Source: Streptomyces cacaoi (GTDB taxonomy: Bacteria > Actinomycetota > Actinomycetes > Streptomycetales > Streptomycetaceae). Taken from it: a DNA stretch of 64,000 nt. The translations under genes and the position numbers were made by a program. The DNA lies in contig NZ_BJMM01000004.1 in the NCBI RefSeq assembly GCF_006539165.1, positions 124,001 through 188,000 of the forward strand. The letters run 5' to 3'. The notes below the pieces were generated by a model. The model saw only the letters and a list, made by a program, of their open reading frames with translations, made no database searches and was not told the origin of the DNA. Below are positions 7,739 to 15,395 of the stretch, one piece after another; the first letter of the stretch is position 1, and every line of letters begins with the position of its first letter.

Positions 7739-9004
7739 GTGAGGACGACACAGCGGGACGGGACCGTCGTGGTGATCGGCGCCGGTCCGTTCGGCCTGTC
7801 CGCCGCCGCACATCTGCTGGCGCGCGGCGTGCCCACCCGTACCTTCGGGGATCCGATGGCGAGTTGGCGCGACGCCATGCCCCGCGGAATGCTGCTGAAG
7901 TCCACGCCCGCGGCCTCGGCCATCGACGCGCCCCGGCCGGGCCACACCCTCGTCGACTACTGCGAGGCCGCCGGCGAACAGCGCTACGAATCCGACTGGG
8001 ACGTGGTGCCCGTCGAGACGTTCACCCGGTACGGCGAGTGGTTCCAGCGCCGGCTGGTGCCGGATCTGGAACGCGACCGGGTCGTCTCCGTCGACCTGCG
8101 GCCCCGCGGCGGCTTCGAGGTGAAGCTCGACTCCGGCGAAGTGTGCGCCGCCCGCGCCGTCGTGGTGGCCACCGGCCTGACCGGCTGCGCCTATGTGCCG
8201 CCGGAACTGGCCCGCGCGGCATCGGACGGCCCCTCGCCCGGCGCCGCCGTCTCGCACAGCTCCCAGCACCGCGACCCGGCCCGGTTCGCGGGGCGCGACC
8301 TGCTCGTCGTCGGCGCGGGCCAGTCCGCGCTGGAGACCGCCGTGCTGGCGGCCGAGGCGGGCGCCGCCTCCGTGCGCGTGGTGGCGCGCGGCCGGCGGGC
8401 CGTCGGCTTCGGCGCACCGCCGGACCACCAGCCCCGGCTGCGCCCCGAATCCCCGTTCGGCCGTGCCTGGTCGCTGTACGGCATGACATACCACGCCGAC
8501 GCCTTCCGCCGACTGCCCGGCCCCGTCCGGCACGAACTGGTGCGCAGGGTGCTGGGGCCGCTGGGCGCCTGGTGGCTGCGGGAGCGGTTCACCGGCCGCG
8601 TCGGCGTCACCCAGGGCGTCCGCGTGCTCGGCGCACGGACGGTCGCCGACGGCCGGGTCCGGCTGACCACCTCGGACGGGCCCGGGCTGGAGGCCGACCA
8701 CATCATCGCCGCCACCGGCTACCGCCCCGACCTCGCCGCCCTGGACTTCCTCGGCCCCGGGCTGCGCGCCGCCCTCGCCCGCACCGGCACCTCTCCGCAC
8801 CTCGGCCCCGGCTACCGCTCCTCCGTGCCCGGCCTCCACTTCACGGGCCTGTCGGCGGCCGCCACCTACGGCCCGGTGATGCGCTTCGTCGTCGGCACCC
8901 AGTACGCCTCCCACCGCCTGGCCACGGCCCTCGCCCGCCCGTCGCCCCACCCACCGCCCCATGGGTCGAGCGGTGAGGTGAGGGGGAGGTGGGGGCGGGG
9001 CTGA
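7739..9004 (+). CDS. FAD-dependent NAD(P)H oxidoreductase / monooxygenase-like
   Basis: A 421-residue two-dinucleotide-binding-domain flavoprotein. The N-terminal FAD fold VVVIGAGPFGLSAAAHL is followed by a second Rossmann motif LLVVGAGQSALETAV for NAD(P)H, and the ATGYRPD signature near the C terminus; this order matches flavin-containing and N-hydroxylating monooxygenases (lysine/ornithine N-oxygenase relatives). GTG at 7739 follows AGGGAGGGA. The last ~22 residues (SPHPPPHGSSGEVRGRWGRG) are encoded by one copy of a direct repeat, so the natural C terminus may have been altered. Likely acts with the upstream ATP-grasp ligase on a shared, unknown product. Confidence 0.8.
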   Translation: MRTTQRDGTVVVIGAGPFGLSAAAHLLARGVPTRTFGDPMASWRDAMPRGMLLKSTPAASAIDAPRPGHTLVDYCEAAGEQRYESDWDVVPVETFTRYGEWFQRRLVPDLERDRVVSVDLRPRGGFEVKLDSGEVCAARAVVVATGLTGCAYVPPELARAASDGPSPGAAVSHSSQHRDPARFAGRDLLVVGAGQSALETAVLAAEAGAASVRVVARGRRAVGFGAPPDHQPRLRPESPFGRAWSLYGMTYHADAFRRLPGPVRHELVRRVLGPLGAWWLRERFTGRVGVTQGVRVLGARTVADGRVRLTTSDGPGLEADHIIAATGYRPDLAALDFLGPGLRAALARTGTSPHLGPGYRSSVPGLHFTGLSAAATYGPVMRFVVGTQYASHRLATALARPSPHPPPHGSSGEVRGRWGRG

Positions 9005-9026
9005 GCGTCGTCGGGGTGGGGTGGGG
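8938..9026. repeat. Long direct repeat, copy 1 (left flank of Uma2 gene)
   Basis: An 89-bp element whose first 31 bases (8938-8968, containing CACCGCCCCATGGGTCG) are identical to 9753-9783. Its second part, ending GTCGTCGGGGTGGGGTGGG, also matches copy 2 apart from a ~10-nt insertion there and a few changes. It overlaps the 3' end of the FAD oxidoreductase gene and stops 11 bp before the 3' end of the Uma2 gene. The G-rich/C-rich halves could pair and act as a two-way terminator. Confidence 0.8.
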
Positions 9027-9037
9027 AAGGGCGGGGG

Positions 9038-9658
9038 TCAGGTGCGCCGGGGTGGGGTGGCGATGTCGGTCAGGTCGACGGCGACGGGGAACGGAACGGA
9101 GACCTTCAGCTCCTCCCGGAAGATCCCGGTGGCCACGTAGGCGCCGGTGCTGGGCTCCAATTCGAAGACGTGGACGACGGGGCGGTCGTTCTCCTTCTCG
9201 ACACGCCAGTAGTGCGGGATGCCCGCCCTCGCGTACTTGAGGGGCTTGGTGTCCCGGTCCCGGGAGCGGGAGCTGGGGGAGACGACCTCGACGGCGAGCA
9301 CGACGTCCGAGGGCTCGAACCGCGTCTGGTCGAGCCCCTGGACGGAGTCGGCGTGCACGACCAGCAGGTCGGGCTCGGGCGCGTTCTGTTCGTCCAGCAC
9401 GGTGGTCATCTCGCGTGAGACCCAGTACTCGGCGGGCGCCAGTTCCCGGAGGCGGATGTTCAGCGCGTCCACGGTCATGGCGTGGAAGAGCGACTGCGGA
9501 CTCATGAAGACGAGACTCCCGTCGATCAGCTCCGTGTGGGCCGGCAGGTCGGGGAGTCGGTAGAGGTCTTCGACGGTGTAGCCGCCCTCGGGCGGAATGG
9601 GCCACAGGTGCCGACGGGGGGCCTGGCCGGACGGAGGGAACTCGCCTTCGACGCTCAT
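9038..9658 (-). CDS. Uma2 family (DUF820) nuclease-like protein
   Basis: A 206-residue protein of the Uma2 family, small PD-(D/E)XK restriction-endonuclease-fold proteins with very many copies in Streptomyces and cyanobacteria. Family features visible: YTVEDLYRLPD...ELIDGSLVFMSP near the N terminus, then the nuclease core PEPDLLVV (catalytic Asp), LAVEVVSPSSRSRDRDTKPLKYARAGIPHYWRVE (Glu and Lys of the E-x-K motif). The ATG at 9658 has GGGAG 6 nt upstream; a longer reading to 9769 enters the flanking repeat and is rejected. It sits between two copies of a long direct repeat. The true cellular function of the family is not established. Confidence 0.85.
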   Translation of the reverse strand: MSVEGEFPPSGQAPRRHLWPIPPEGGYTVEDLYRLPDLPAHTELIDGSLVFMSPQSLFHAMTVDALNIRLRELAPAEYWVSREMTTVLDEQNAPEPDLLVVHADSVQGLDQTRFEPSDVVLAVEVVSPSSRSRDRDTKPLKYARAGIPHYWRVEKENDRPVVHVFELEPSTGAYVATGIFREELKVSVPFPVAVDLTDIATPPRRT

Positions 9659-9752
9659 CGGTACTCCCATGGGCCGGAGTCTCGTCGGTCCGCCAAGCCT
9701 AGCGGCGGGGATTCCGCACGGTCTCCCCCGGAAGAGCGAGCCCGCCCGCCCT

Positions 9753-9850
9753 CCCGTCGCCCCACCCACCGCCCCATGGGTCGGGCGGGGAGGTGAGGGG
9801 GAGGCGGGGGGAGGTGGGGGCGGGGCCGGGCGTCGTCGGGGTGGGGTGGG
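9753..9850. repeat. Long direct repeat, copy 2 (right flank of Uma2 gene)
   Basis: A 98-bp element in the same orientation as the copy at 8938-9026. The 31-nt core is perfect and the 3' part ends GTCGTCGGGGTGGGGTGGG. It lies between the Uma2 promoter region and the 3' end of the CocE-type hydrolase. Together the two copies bracket exactly one gene. Confidence 0.8.
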
Positions 9851-9934
9851 CCCGGGGGTGACCGCCGCCCGGGTGCGTGCCGTCGAGGCCGGGAGGGCCG
9901 GGGTGGGCCCGTGGCCCCGGGCGGTTCGGCGGGG

Positions 9935-11956
9935 TCAGCCGGCTGTGCGGGGGATGCGGTTTTCCCAGGTGCGGCGGAACAGTTCGGTTTCGCCCTCGTG
10001 GCAGACGACCTCGTTCGTGGTGAGGAAACCGGTGCCGTCCGTCGTGATCGTCGAGCGGGTGGTGACGCGGGCGTCCCAGCCCAGCTCGGGGCGGTGCAGC
10101 CGGATCTCCCAGTCGGAGCGGGTGGTGGCCGAGAGCGGATCGTTCTCCTGGATGGTGTAGGTCTCCAGGGCGTTCTCGGTGAACTCCAGCCCGTCCGGGT
10201 AGACGCGGGTGCCGCCGTAGCGGGGGTCGACCTCCAGGCGCCAGGTGCCGGCCGCGACGTCCCGGACGACCAGGCGTTCGGGACGCTGTTCGGCTCCGCC
10301 GGGGTAGCGCACGCCGAGCGGTTCGGCCTGTTCGGGTTCCTCGAAGGTGATCGGGGCGCGGGCGGCGTCGCCGGACGGGTCGCGGACGGGCAGCTCCAGC
10401 TTGCTGGCGGACGGGTCCAGGGCCCAGCCCTCCTCGCTGCCGGGGTGCGGCCAGATCCACGGCCAGTACGCGGAGGAGAGGGCGAGCCGGATGCGGTGTC
10501 CGGGCGGGAACGCGTGGCCGATGCCGTTGAGTTCGAAGGTGACGTCCTCGGTGGCGCCGGGCTCCCACTCGACGGGGTGTTCGCGGCCGTGCCGGGTGAG
10601 CAGGTTGAGCACGCCGCGGGTGACCAGCGTGGAGGAGCCGTCCGGCGCGACATCGCACACGCGGGCGATGACCTGGCCGCGCGGCACCTGCGAGGTGAGG
10701 CGCAGCCGGACCCGCGGCCGGCCCAGGATCTCGACCCGGCCGTCCAGGACGGCGGAGTCGAAGCAGACGGAGCGGCCGTCCTCCTCGCGCTGGTCCGGCG
10801 GCAGGTCGGAGTCGTTCCCGAACGGGAAGAACCGGCCCGCGTCGACGCCGGTCTGCTGCGGCGAACGGACCGTCATCAGGCCCTGTCCGGGCAGTTCGTA
10901 CGGCGTCATCGTCACCGACGGTGAGGGCCAGGTGTCGTCGCCCGTCCAGCGGCCGGGCAGCTCGGGGTAGACGGTGGCCGGCGGGTGCGACTCGCTGATC
11001 CAGGAGCGCAGCAGCGGCTCGTCCATGACGCCGGTGTCCACGTCCTTCAGCCAGCGGTCCCACCAGCGCAGGGTCTCCTGGAGGAAGCCGATGGCGGGGC
11101 CGGGCGGCAGCCCGCGGTCCGGGTACTGGTGCGACCAGGGGCCGATCAGCCCGCGCACCGGGGCGTCGCTCTCCCGCGGCAGGTGCTCGACCAGCCGCAG
11201 CACGGTGTCCCGGTAGGGGTCGTGCCAGCCGCCGACGGCGAGGACGGCGGCCTTGATCGCCGAGTAGTCCTCGCAGACGCTGCCGTGCTTCCAGTACGCG
11301 TCCCGCGACTGGTGGCCGAGCCAGGTGTGGATGAACGGGTCGACGGCCTCCAGCCGGCGCCGCCACATGTCCCGCCAGGCGTCGCCGACCTGCGCGGGGT
11401 CCGGCGGACGGGAGACGAAGGCGAGCATCGTCGAGGCCCAGGCGTGCATGTCGACGGCGAGCACGGAGCCGCCCATGTAGTGCACGTCGTTGTCGAAGCG
11501 GTCGTCGGCCGAGCAGACGGTGACGATCGCCTTGAGCGCCTCGGGGGCGCGGGCCGCCAGCTGGAGGCTGTTGAACCCGCCCCAGGAGATGCCGAACATG
11601 CCGACCTTGCCGGCCGACCAGGGCTGTGCCGCCAGCCAGTCGATGACGGCGACGCCGTCGGCCAGCTCCGTCTCGTCGTACTCGTCGCCCGGCAGGCCCT
11701 CGGAGTTGCCGTGCCCGCGCACGTCGACGCGGACGGAGACGTAGCCGTGGCCCGCGTACCAGGGGTGGCGCTGGGCGTCGCGCGGGGCGGTCCAGTCGCT
11801 GAGCCGGTAGGGCAGGTACTCCAGGAGGACCGGCTGGGGCTCGTCGGTCACGGGGCGCCAGATGCGGGCGTACAGGCGCTCACCGTCGGGCATCGGGATC
11901 CAGGCGTCCTCGCGGACGACCCGGTACGGGAACTGGTCGTTGCTGCGGATGTGCAT
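9935..11956 (-). CDS. CocE/NonD (X-Pro dipeptidyl-peptidase-like) hydrolase
   Basis: A 673-residue serine hydrolase of the S15/CocE family. The N-terminal alpha/beta-hydrolase domain begins with PMPDGERLYARIWRP and contains RVDVRGHGNSEG and the nucleophile elbow GISWGG (Ser124); an inserted helical cap follows, and the C-terminal jelly-roll (X-Pro dipeptidyl-peptidase C domain) covers roughly residues 400-670. Members cleave X-Pro dipeptides, acyl esters or beta-lactam side chains. No signal peptide is seen, so it is probably cytoplasmic. The ATG at 11956 has GAGG upstream; an extension to 12286 is unsupported. It lies 155 bp downstream of a POT peptide importer on the same strand, which favours a peptidase role. 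Confidence 0.85.
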   Translation of the reverse strand: MHIRSNDQFPYRVVREDAWIPMPDGERLYARIWRPVTDEPQPVLLEYLPYRLSDWTAPRDAQRHPWYAGHGYVSVRVDVRGHGNSEGLPGDEYDETELADGVAVIDWLAAQPWSAGKVGMFGISWGGFNSLQLAARAPEALKAIVTVCSADDRFDNDVHYMGGSVLAVDMHAWASTMLAFVSRPPDPAQVGDAWRDMWRRRLEAVDPFIHTWLGHQSRDAYWKHGSVCEDYSAIKAAVLAVGGWHDPYRDTVLRLVEHLPRESDAPVRGLIGPWSHQYPDRGLPPGPAIGFLQETLRWWDRWLKDVDTGVMDEPLLRSWISESHPPATVYPELPGRWTGDDTWPSPSVTMTPYELPGQGLMTVRSPQQTGVDAGRFFPFGNDSDLPPDQREEDGRSVCFDSAVLDGRVEILGRPRVRLRLTSQVPRGQVIARVCDVAPDGSSTLVTRGVLNLLTRHGREHPVEWEPGATEDVTFELNGIGHAFPPGHRIRLALSSAYWPWIWPHPGSEEGWALDPSASKLELPVRDPSGDAARAPITFEEPEQAEPLGVRYPGGAEQRPERLVVRDVAAGTWRLEVDPRYGGTRVYPDGLEFTENALETYTIQENDPLSATTRSDWEIRLHRPELGWDARVTTRSTITTDGTGFLTTNEVVCHEGETELFRRTWENRIPRTAG

Positions 11957-12111
11957 ACGCGAATCCTCGGACACCTCGGTGACGGTTCGGGACAAGGGGG
12001 GCGGGGGGCGTTCGCGCGGGCCCGTGCGGTAGGGCTGTGCGCGATCCGCCCCCCCCGGGAGCCCGGGGCCCCTCCGCGGGTCCCCGGCGGATTCCGGCGG
12101 TCGGCGGGCGG

Positions 12112-13665
12112 TCAGCGGACGGGGTGCATGGTGCGGCGCAGCCAGGGGGCGAGGGCGAAGACGACGAGGGCGACGACGACGGCGACGGCCCCGTTGAGGG
12201 TGAAGTAGAGGCTGTCGGCGATCCGCCCGTAGAACTTCACGGTCTGTGCCTGGATACCGGTGGCCAGGGCGAGGGAGAGGAACCACAGGGCGAGCCCCTG
12301 GCTGCTGAAGGCGGCGGGCGCCAGCTTGGTCGTCGCGGCCATGCCGGTGGCCTCCAGCAGCACGTCACCGACACCGATGAACAGCACCGCCAGCGCCACC
12401 CACACCAGGCTCATCTCCCAGCCCTCGCCGCTGCGCCCCAGCAGCGTCGGCACCAGGACGAAGAAGCCGAGCCCGCCGAGCAGCACCCCGAGCGCCAGCT
12501 TGTTCGAGGCGTGCGGCTGGCGTGCGCCCATGCGCTGCCAGGTGCCCGCGATGAACGGCGCGGACAGCACCGAGACGGCACCCAGCGCCGAACTGATCCA
12601 GCTGGAGGGCACGTGGTACCCGAAGACACTGGTGTTCACATGCGCGTCGGTGAGCAGCACCAGCACGGTGTACGACTGGAACAGCACGAAGTTGAAGGCC
12701 ACCGAGGCCAGCCACAGCACCAGGAAGGGGCGCAGCCGTCCCCGTTCCGTGGCGTCCACCCGGGGGCTGCGCCAGATCACGGTGAAGTACACCACCGGCG
12801 CCGCCATGGAGATGTAGGTCAGCGAGTCCACGAACCCGGAGAGCGTGAGCGCGCCGAGCAGCGACAGCGCCACGCACACCGCGGCGACGGCGGCGATCCC
12901 GCCGGCGATCAGCCACACCGCGCGCCGCATCGCCGCCGGCGGCAGCGGGAACTCGGCCCCCTCCTTGCGCCCGGCCAGATGCCGCCGCCCGGCCACGTAC
13001 TGGATCAGACCCAGCGTCATGCCGACGGCGGCGGCGGAGAAGCCCAGATGCCAGTTGATGTCCTCACCGAGCAGCCCGGTGACGATCGGCCCGAAGAAGG
13101 CGCCGACGTTGATGCTCATGTAGTAGAGCGAGAACCCGGCGTCGCGGCGCTCGTCGGAGGCCGAGTAGAGCTTGCCGACCATGGCGGCCACGTTCGGCTT
13201 CAGCATCCCCGTACCGGCGCTGATCAGGCCCAGCCCGACCCAGGTCGACGCCGGATGCGGCAGCGCCATCGCGTAGTGGCCGCAGGCGATGAGGATGCCG
13301 CCGTAGAGCACCGCGTGGTACGAGCCGAGCATCCGGTCGGCGATCCAGCCGCCCGCGACCGACAGCAGATAGACGAGTGTGCTGTAGCCGGCGGCGACGG
13401 ACGCCGCGGCGCCCGGGTCCATGCCCAGGCCGCTGTCCGCCTCGGAGGCGGAGAAGAACAGCACCAGGATCGCCTGCATGCCCAGGAAGGAGAACCGCTC
13501 CCAGATCTCCAGGCCGGAGAGCGGCAGCAGCCCGCGGGGCTGTCCCAGGAACCGGGCCTCGGCGCCGGTGTCCCTCCCCTCGCGCGTACCGTTCTCGGGG
13601 CCGCTCCCCGGAGCGGGCTCCTGGCTGGATCCGGAGGGGCCCTGTTGGCTGGATCTGGGGGACAC
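12112..13665 (-). CDS. POT family proton-dependent di/tripeptide transporter
   Basis: A 517-residue membrane protein of the peptide transporter (PTR2/POT) branch of the MFS. Signature segments: the ExxERF-like loop LEIWERFSFLGMQAIL in helix 1, GGWIADRMLGSY after helix 2, and SINVGAFFGPI in helix 5; about 12-14 hydrophobic segments follow. It imports small peptides with protons. GTG at 13665 is preferred because AGGAG lies 8 nt upstream; GTG at 13683 is possible. The first ~45 residues are a Ser/Gly/Pro-rich cytoplasmic lead. It is followed by the CocE-type hydrolase, suggesting an import-and-cleave pair. Confidence 0.9.
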   Translation of the reverse strand: MSPRSSQQGPSGSSQEPAPGSGPENGTREGRDTGAEARFLGQPRGLLPLSGLEIWERFSFLGMQAILVLFFSASEADSGLGMDPGAAASVAAGYSTLVYLLSVAGGWIADRMLGSYHAVLYGGILIACGHYAMALPHPASTWVGLGLISAGTGMLKPNVAAMVGKLYSASDERRDAGFSLYYMSINVGAFFGPIVTGLLGEDINWHLGFSAAAVGMTLGLIQYVAGRRHLAGRKEGAEFPLPPAAMRRAVWLIAGGIAAVAAVCVALSLLGALTLSGFVDSLTYISMAAPVVYFTVIWRSPRVDATERGRLRPFLVLWLASVAFNFVLFQSYTVLVLLTDAHVNTSVFGYHVPSSWISSALGAVSVLSAPFIAGTWQRMGARQPHASNKLALGVLLGGLGFFVLVPTLLGRSGEGWEMSLVWVALAVLFIGVGDVLLEATGMAATTKLAPAAFSSQGLALWFLSLALATGIQAQTVKFYGRIADSLYFTLNGAVAVVVALVVFALAPWLRRTMHPVR

Positions 13666-13754
13666 GGATGGTGCTCCTGACACGTTCGGCGTTTCGAGTG
13701 CCTCTGCTGTCCCGGAACTCACCGGCGAAACACGAACAAGGGGTGACTTGCAAC

Positions 13755-13771
13755 ATATCCCGTATATCCCG
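13755..13771. promoter_or_regulatory. Direct repeat ATATCCCG upstream of peptide transporter
   Basis: ATATCCCG occurs at 13755-13762 and 13764-13771, nine bases apart, in the divergent region between the peptide transporter and the prenyl synthase (13666-13992). Locally AT-rich sequence here could contain the transporter promoter. A regulator site is a guess. The rest of the region shows only the AGGAG ribosome site of the prenyl synthase. Confidence 0.35.
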
Positions 13772-13992
13772 GCATGGCGCGCCAAGGGCGGTTAGCAGGG
13801 CGGGCGCCGACCGTGATCGTTATGTGACCGGTTACGCTGCCAGGAGATGCCAGGAGAAGCGGCAGCAGCAGTGGCACCCACCCCATGGGCGACACTCGGC
13901 CAACCCCGGTCGGCCCCCGGCCGGAACAGAACGTGACCTCGCACGATCCGATCCCGCTGATCGTTCCACGGACACAGACAGGAGTACCCCTC

Positions 13993-15006
13993 GTGACCGT
14001 CGTCGAGCCCTTCGGGCTGAGCGTGCGGGACCAGGCTCTTGAAGCCGATGTCCAGGCAGGGTTGGCGGCCGTCGAGGAGGGCCTCCTGGAGGCCACGAAG
14101 AGCGACGTGCCGTTCATCACGGAGGCGGCCCAGCACCTGGTGCGCGCCGGCGGGAAGCGCTTCCGTCCCCTGCTGGTCATGCTCGGGGCCCAGTTCGGCG
14201 ATCCGTACGCGCCCGGGGTCGTCCCCTCCGCCGTCGTCGTCGAGCTGACGCACCTGGCGACGCTCTACCACGACGACGTCATGGACGAGGCCGACATGCG
14301 GCGCGGGGTGCCCAGCGCCAACGCCAACTGGGACAACTCCGTCGCCGTCCTCACCGGCGACTTCCTCTTCGCACGCGCCTCGCACACCCTCGCCGACCTC
14401 GGCCCCGAGGCCGTCCGTATCCAGGCCCAGGCGTTCGAACGGCTGGTCACCGGGCAGATCCTGGAGACCGCGGGACCCGCCGAGAGCCAGGACCCGGTCG
14501 ACCACTACCTCGACGTCATCGCCGGCAAGACCGGCTCCCTCATCGCCGTCGCCGGCCGCTTCGGCGCCATGATGTCCGGCGCCGACGAACGCACCGTCTC
14601 CGTCCTCACCCAGTACGGCGAGCGGCTCGGCATCGCCTTCCAGCTCGCCGACGACGTCCTCGACATCGCCAGCGACGAGCAGGAGTCCGGCAAGACCCCG
14701 GGCACCGACCTGCGCGAGGGCATCCCCACGCTGCCCGTCCTGTACGTGCGCGCCCGCGCCGCCGGGCCCGACGCGACCGCCGCCGACCGCGAGACGGCCG
14801 CCCTGCTCGACGGCGACCTCTCCGACGACGCCCGCCTCGCCGACGCGCTCGCCGCCCTCCGGGCCCACCCGGCCCTGGAGCAGGCCCGTCGCTCCACCGT
14901 CCGCTACGCCGACGAGGCCCGCGAGATGCTCGCCCCGCTCCCGGACAACGCCGCCAAGGCCGCGCTGTCCGGGCTGTGCACGGCCGTCGTCGAGCGCGCG
15001 GGCTGA
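13993..15006 (+). CDS. Polyprenyl diphosphate synthase (long-chain E type)
   Basis: A 337-residue trans-isoprenyl diphosphate synthase. It has GGKRFRP, the first aspartate-rich motif DDVMDEADMRRG and the second, DDVLD, preceded by FQLADDVLD; both Mg-binding motifs are intact. No bulky aromatic pair precedes the first motif (LATLYHDDVMD has Leu/Ala/Thr and one Tyr), consistent with a long product such as the menaquinone side chain. GTG at 13993 has AGGAG 8 nt upstream. In Streptomyces this gene characteristically lies near nuo clusters, which fits a role in menaquinone supply. Exact chain length cannot be read from sequence. Confidence 0.92.
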   Translation: MTVVEPFGLSVRDQALEADVQAGLAAVEEGLLEATKSDVPFITEAAQHLVRAGGKRFRPLLVMLGAQFGDPYAPGVVPSAVVVELTHLATLYHDDVMDEADMRRGVPSANANWDNSVAVLTGDFLFARASHTLADLGPEAVRIQAQAFERLVTGQILETAGPAESQDPVDHYLDVIAGKTGSLIAVAGRFGAMMSGADERTVSVLTQYGERLGIAFQLADDVLDIASDEQESGKTPGTDLREGIPTLPVLYVRARAAGPDATAADRETAALLDGDLSDDARLADALAALRAHPALEQARRSTVRYADEAREMLAPLPDNAAKAALSGLCTAVVERAG

Positions 15007-15078
15007 ACTTCCGGGCGCCGCGGGCCCCCGCGGCCTCCGAACCGCCCGCGCGGGGCCGAACTTCCCGCGTCCCGCCCC

Positions 15079-15210
15079 GAGATGGGACGGCGCGGACCCC
15101 GAGACGGGACGGCACGGACACCGAGACGCGACGGCGCGGCCCCTGAGAGGGGCGGGCTCCGACCCTGAGAGGGGCGGCTTCCGACCCTGAGAGGGGCGGC
15201 TCGGGCCCAG
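15079..15210. repeat. 22-nt tandem repeat, six units
   Basis: Six contiguous 22-nt units begin at 15079, 15101, 15123, 15145, 15167 and 15189. Units 1-3 begin GAGAYGSGACGGCRCGG and units 4-6 begin GAGAGGGGCGG, i.e. two sub-families. They lie in the 389-bp gene-free spacer 15007-15395. The remainder of the spacer contains a TTGACG at 15266-15271 that may be the -35 element for the downstream gene, and a good ribosome site (GGAGGTAGG) before 15396. Confidence 0.9.
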
Positions 15211-15395
15211 CCCTGCGCAGGAGGGCCCCTCCTCCCGCCGGAGTACCCCGAGTTGCCTCCGGCGGTTGACGCCGGTCGTCCGGTCATCTGGTGCGATGGA
15301 CCGCACACCCCGCACCGATCCGGGTGACAATGGCGGCAAGGGGTGGACGAGTGCGACCTTGGAACCGCCGCCGAACACGGAGGTAGGACAGACAG

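Noticed and set aside
7448..8962. Minus-strand frame of about 504 codons opposite the FAD gene and the minisatellite
   Set aside because: Shadow of the FAD gene; its repeat-derived part is just the 14-nt array read in a rotating frame.
9659..9769. Longer N terminus of the Uma2 protein
   Set aside because: It would be coded by the flanking direct repeat and has no ribosome site; the ATG at 9658 does.
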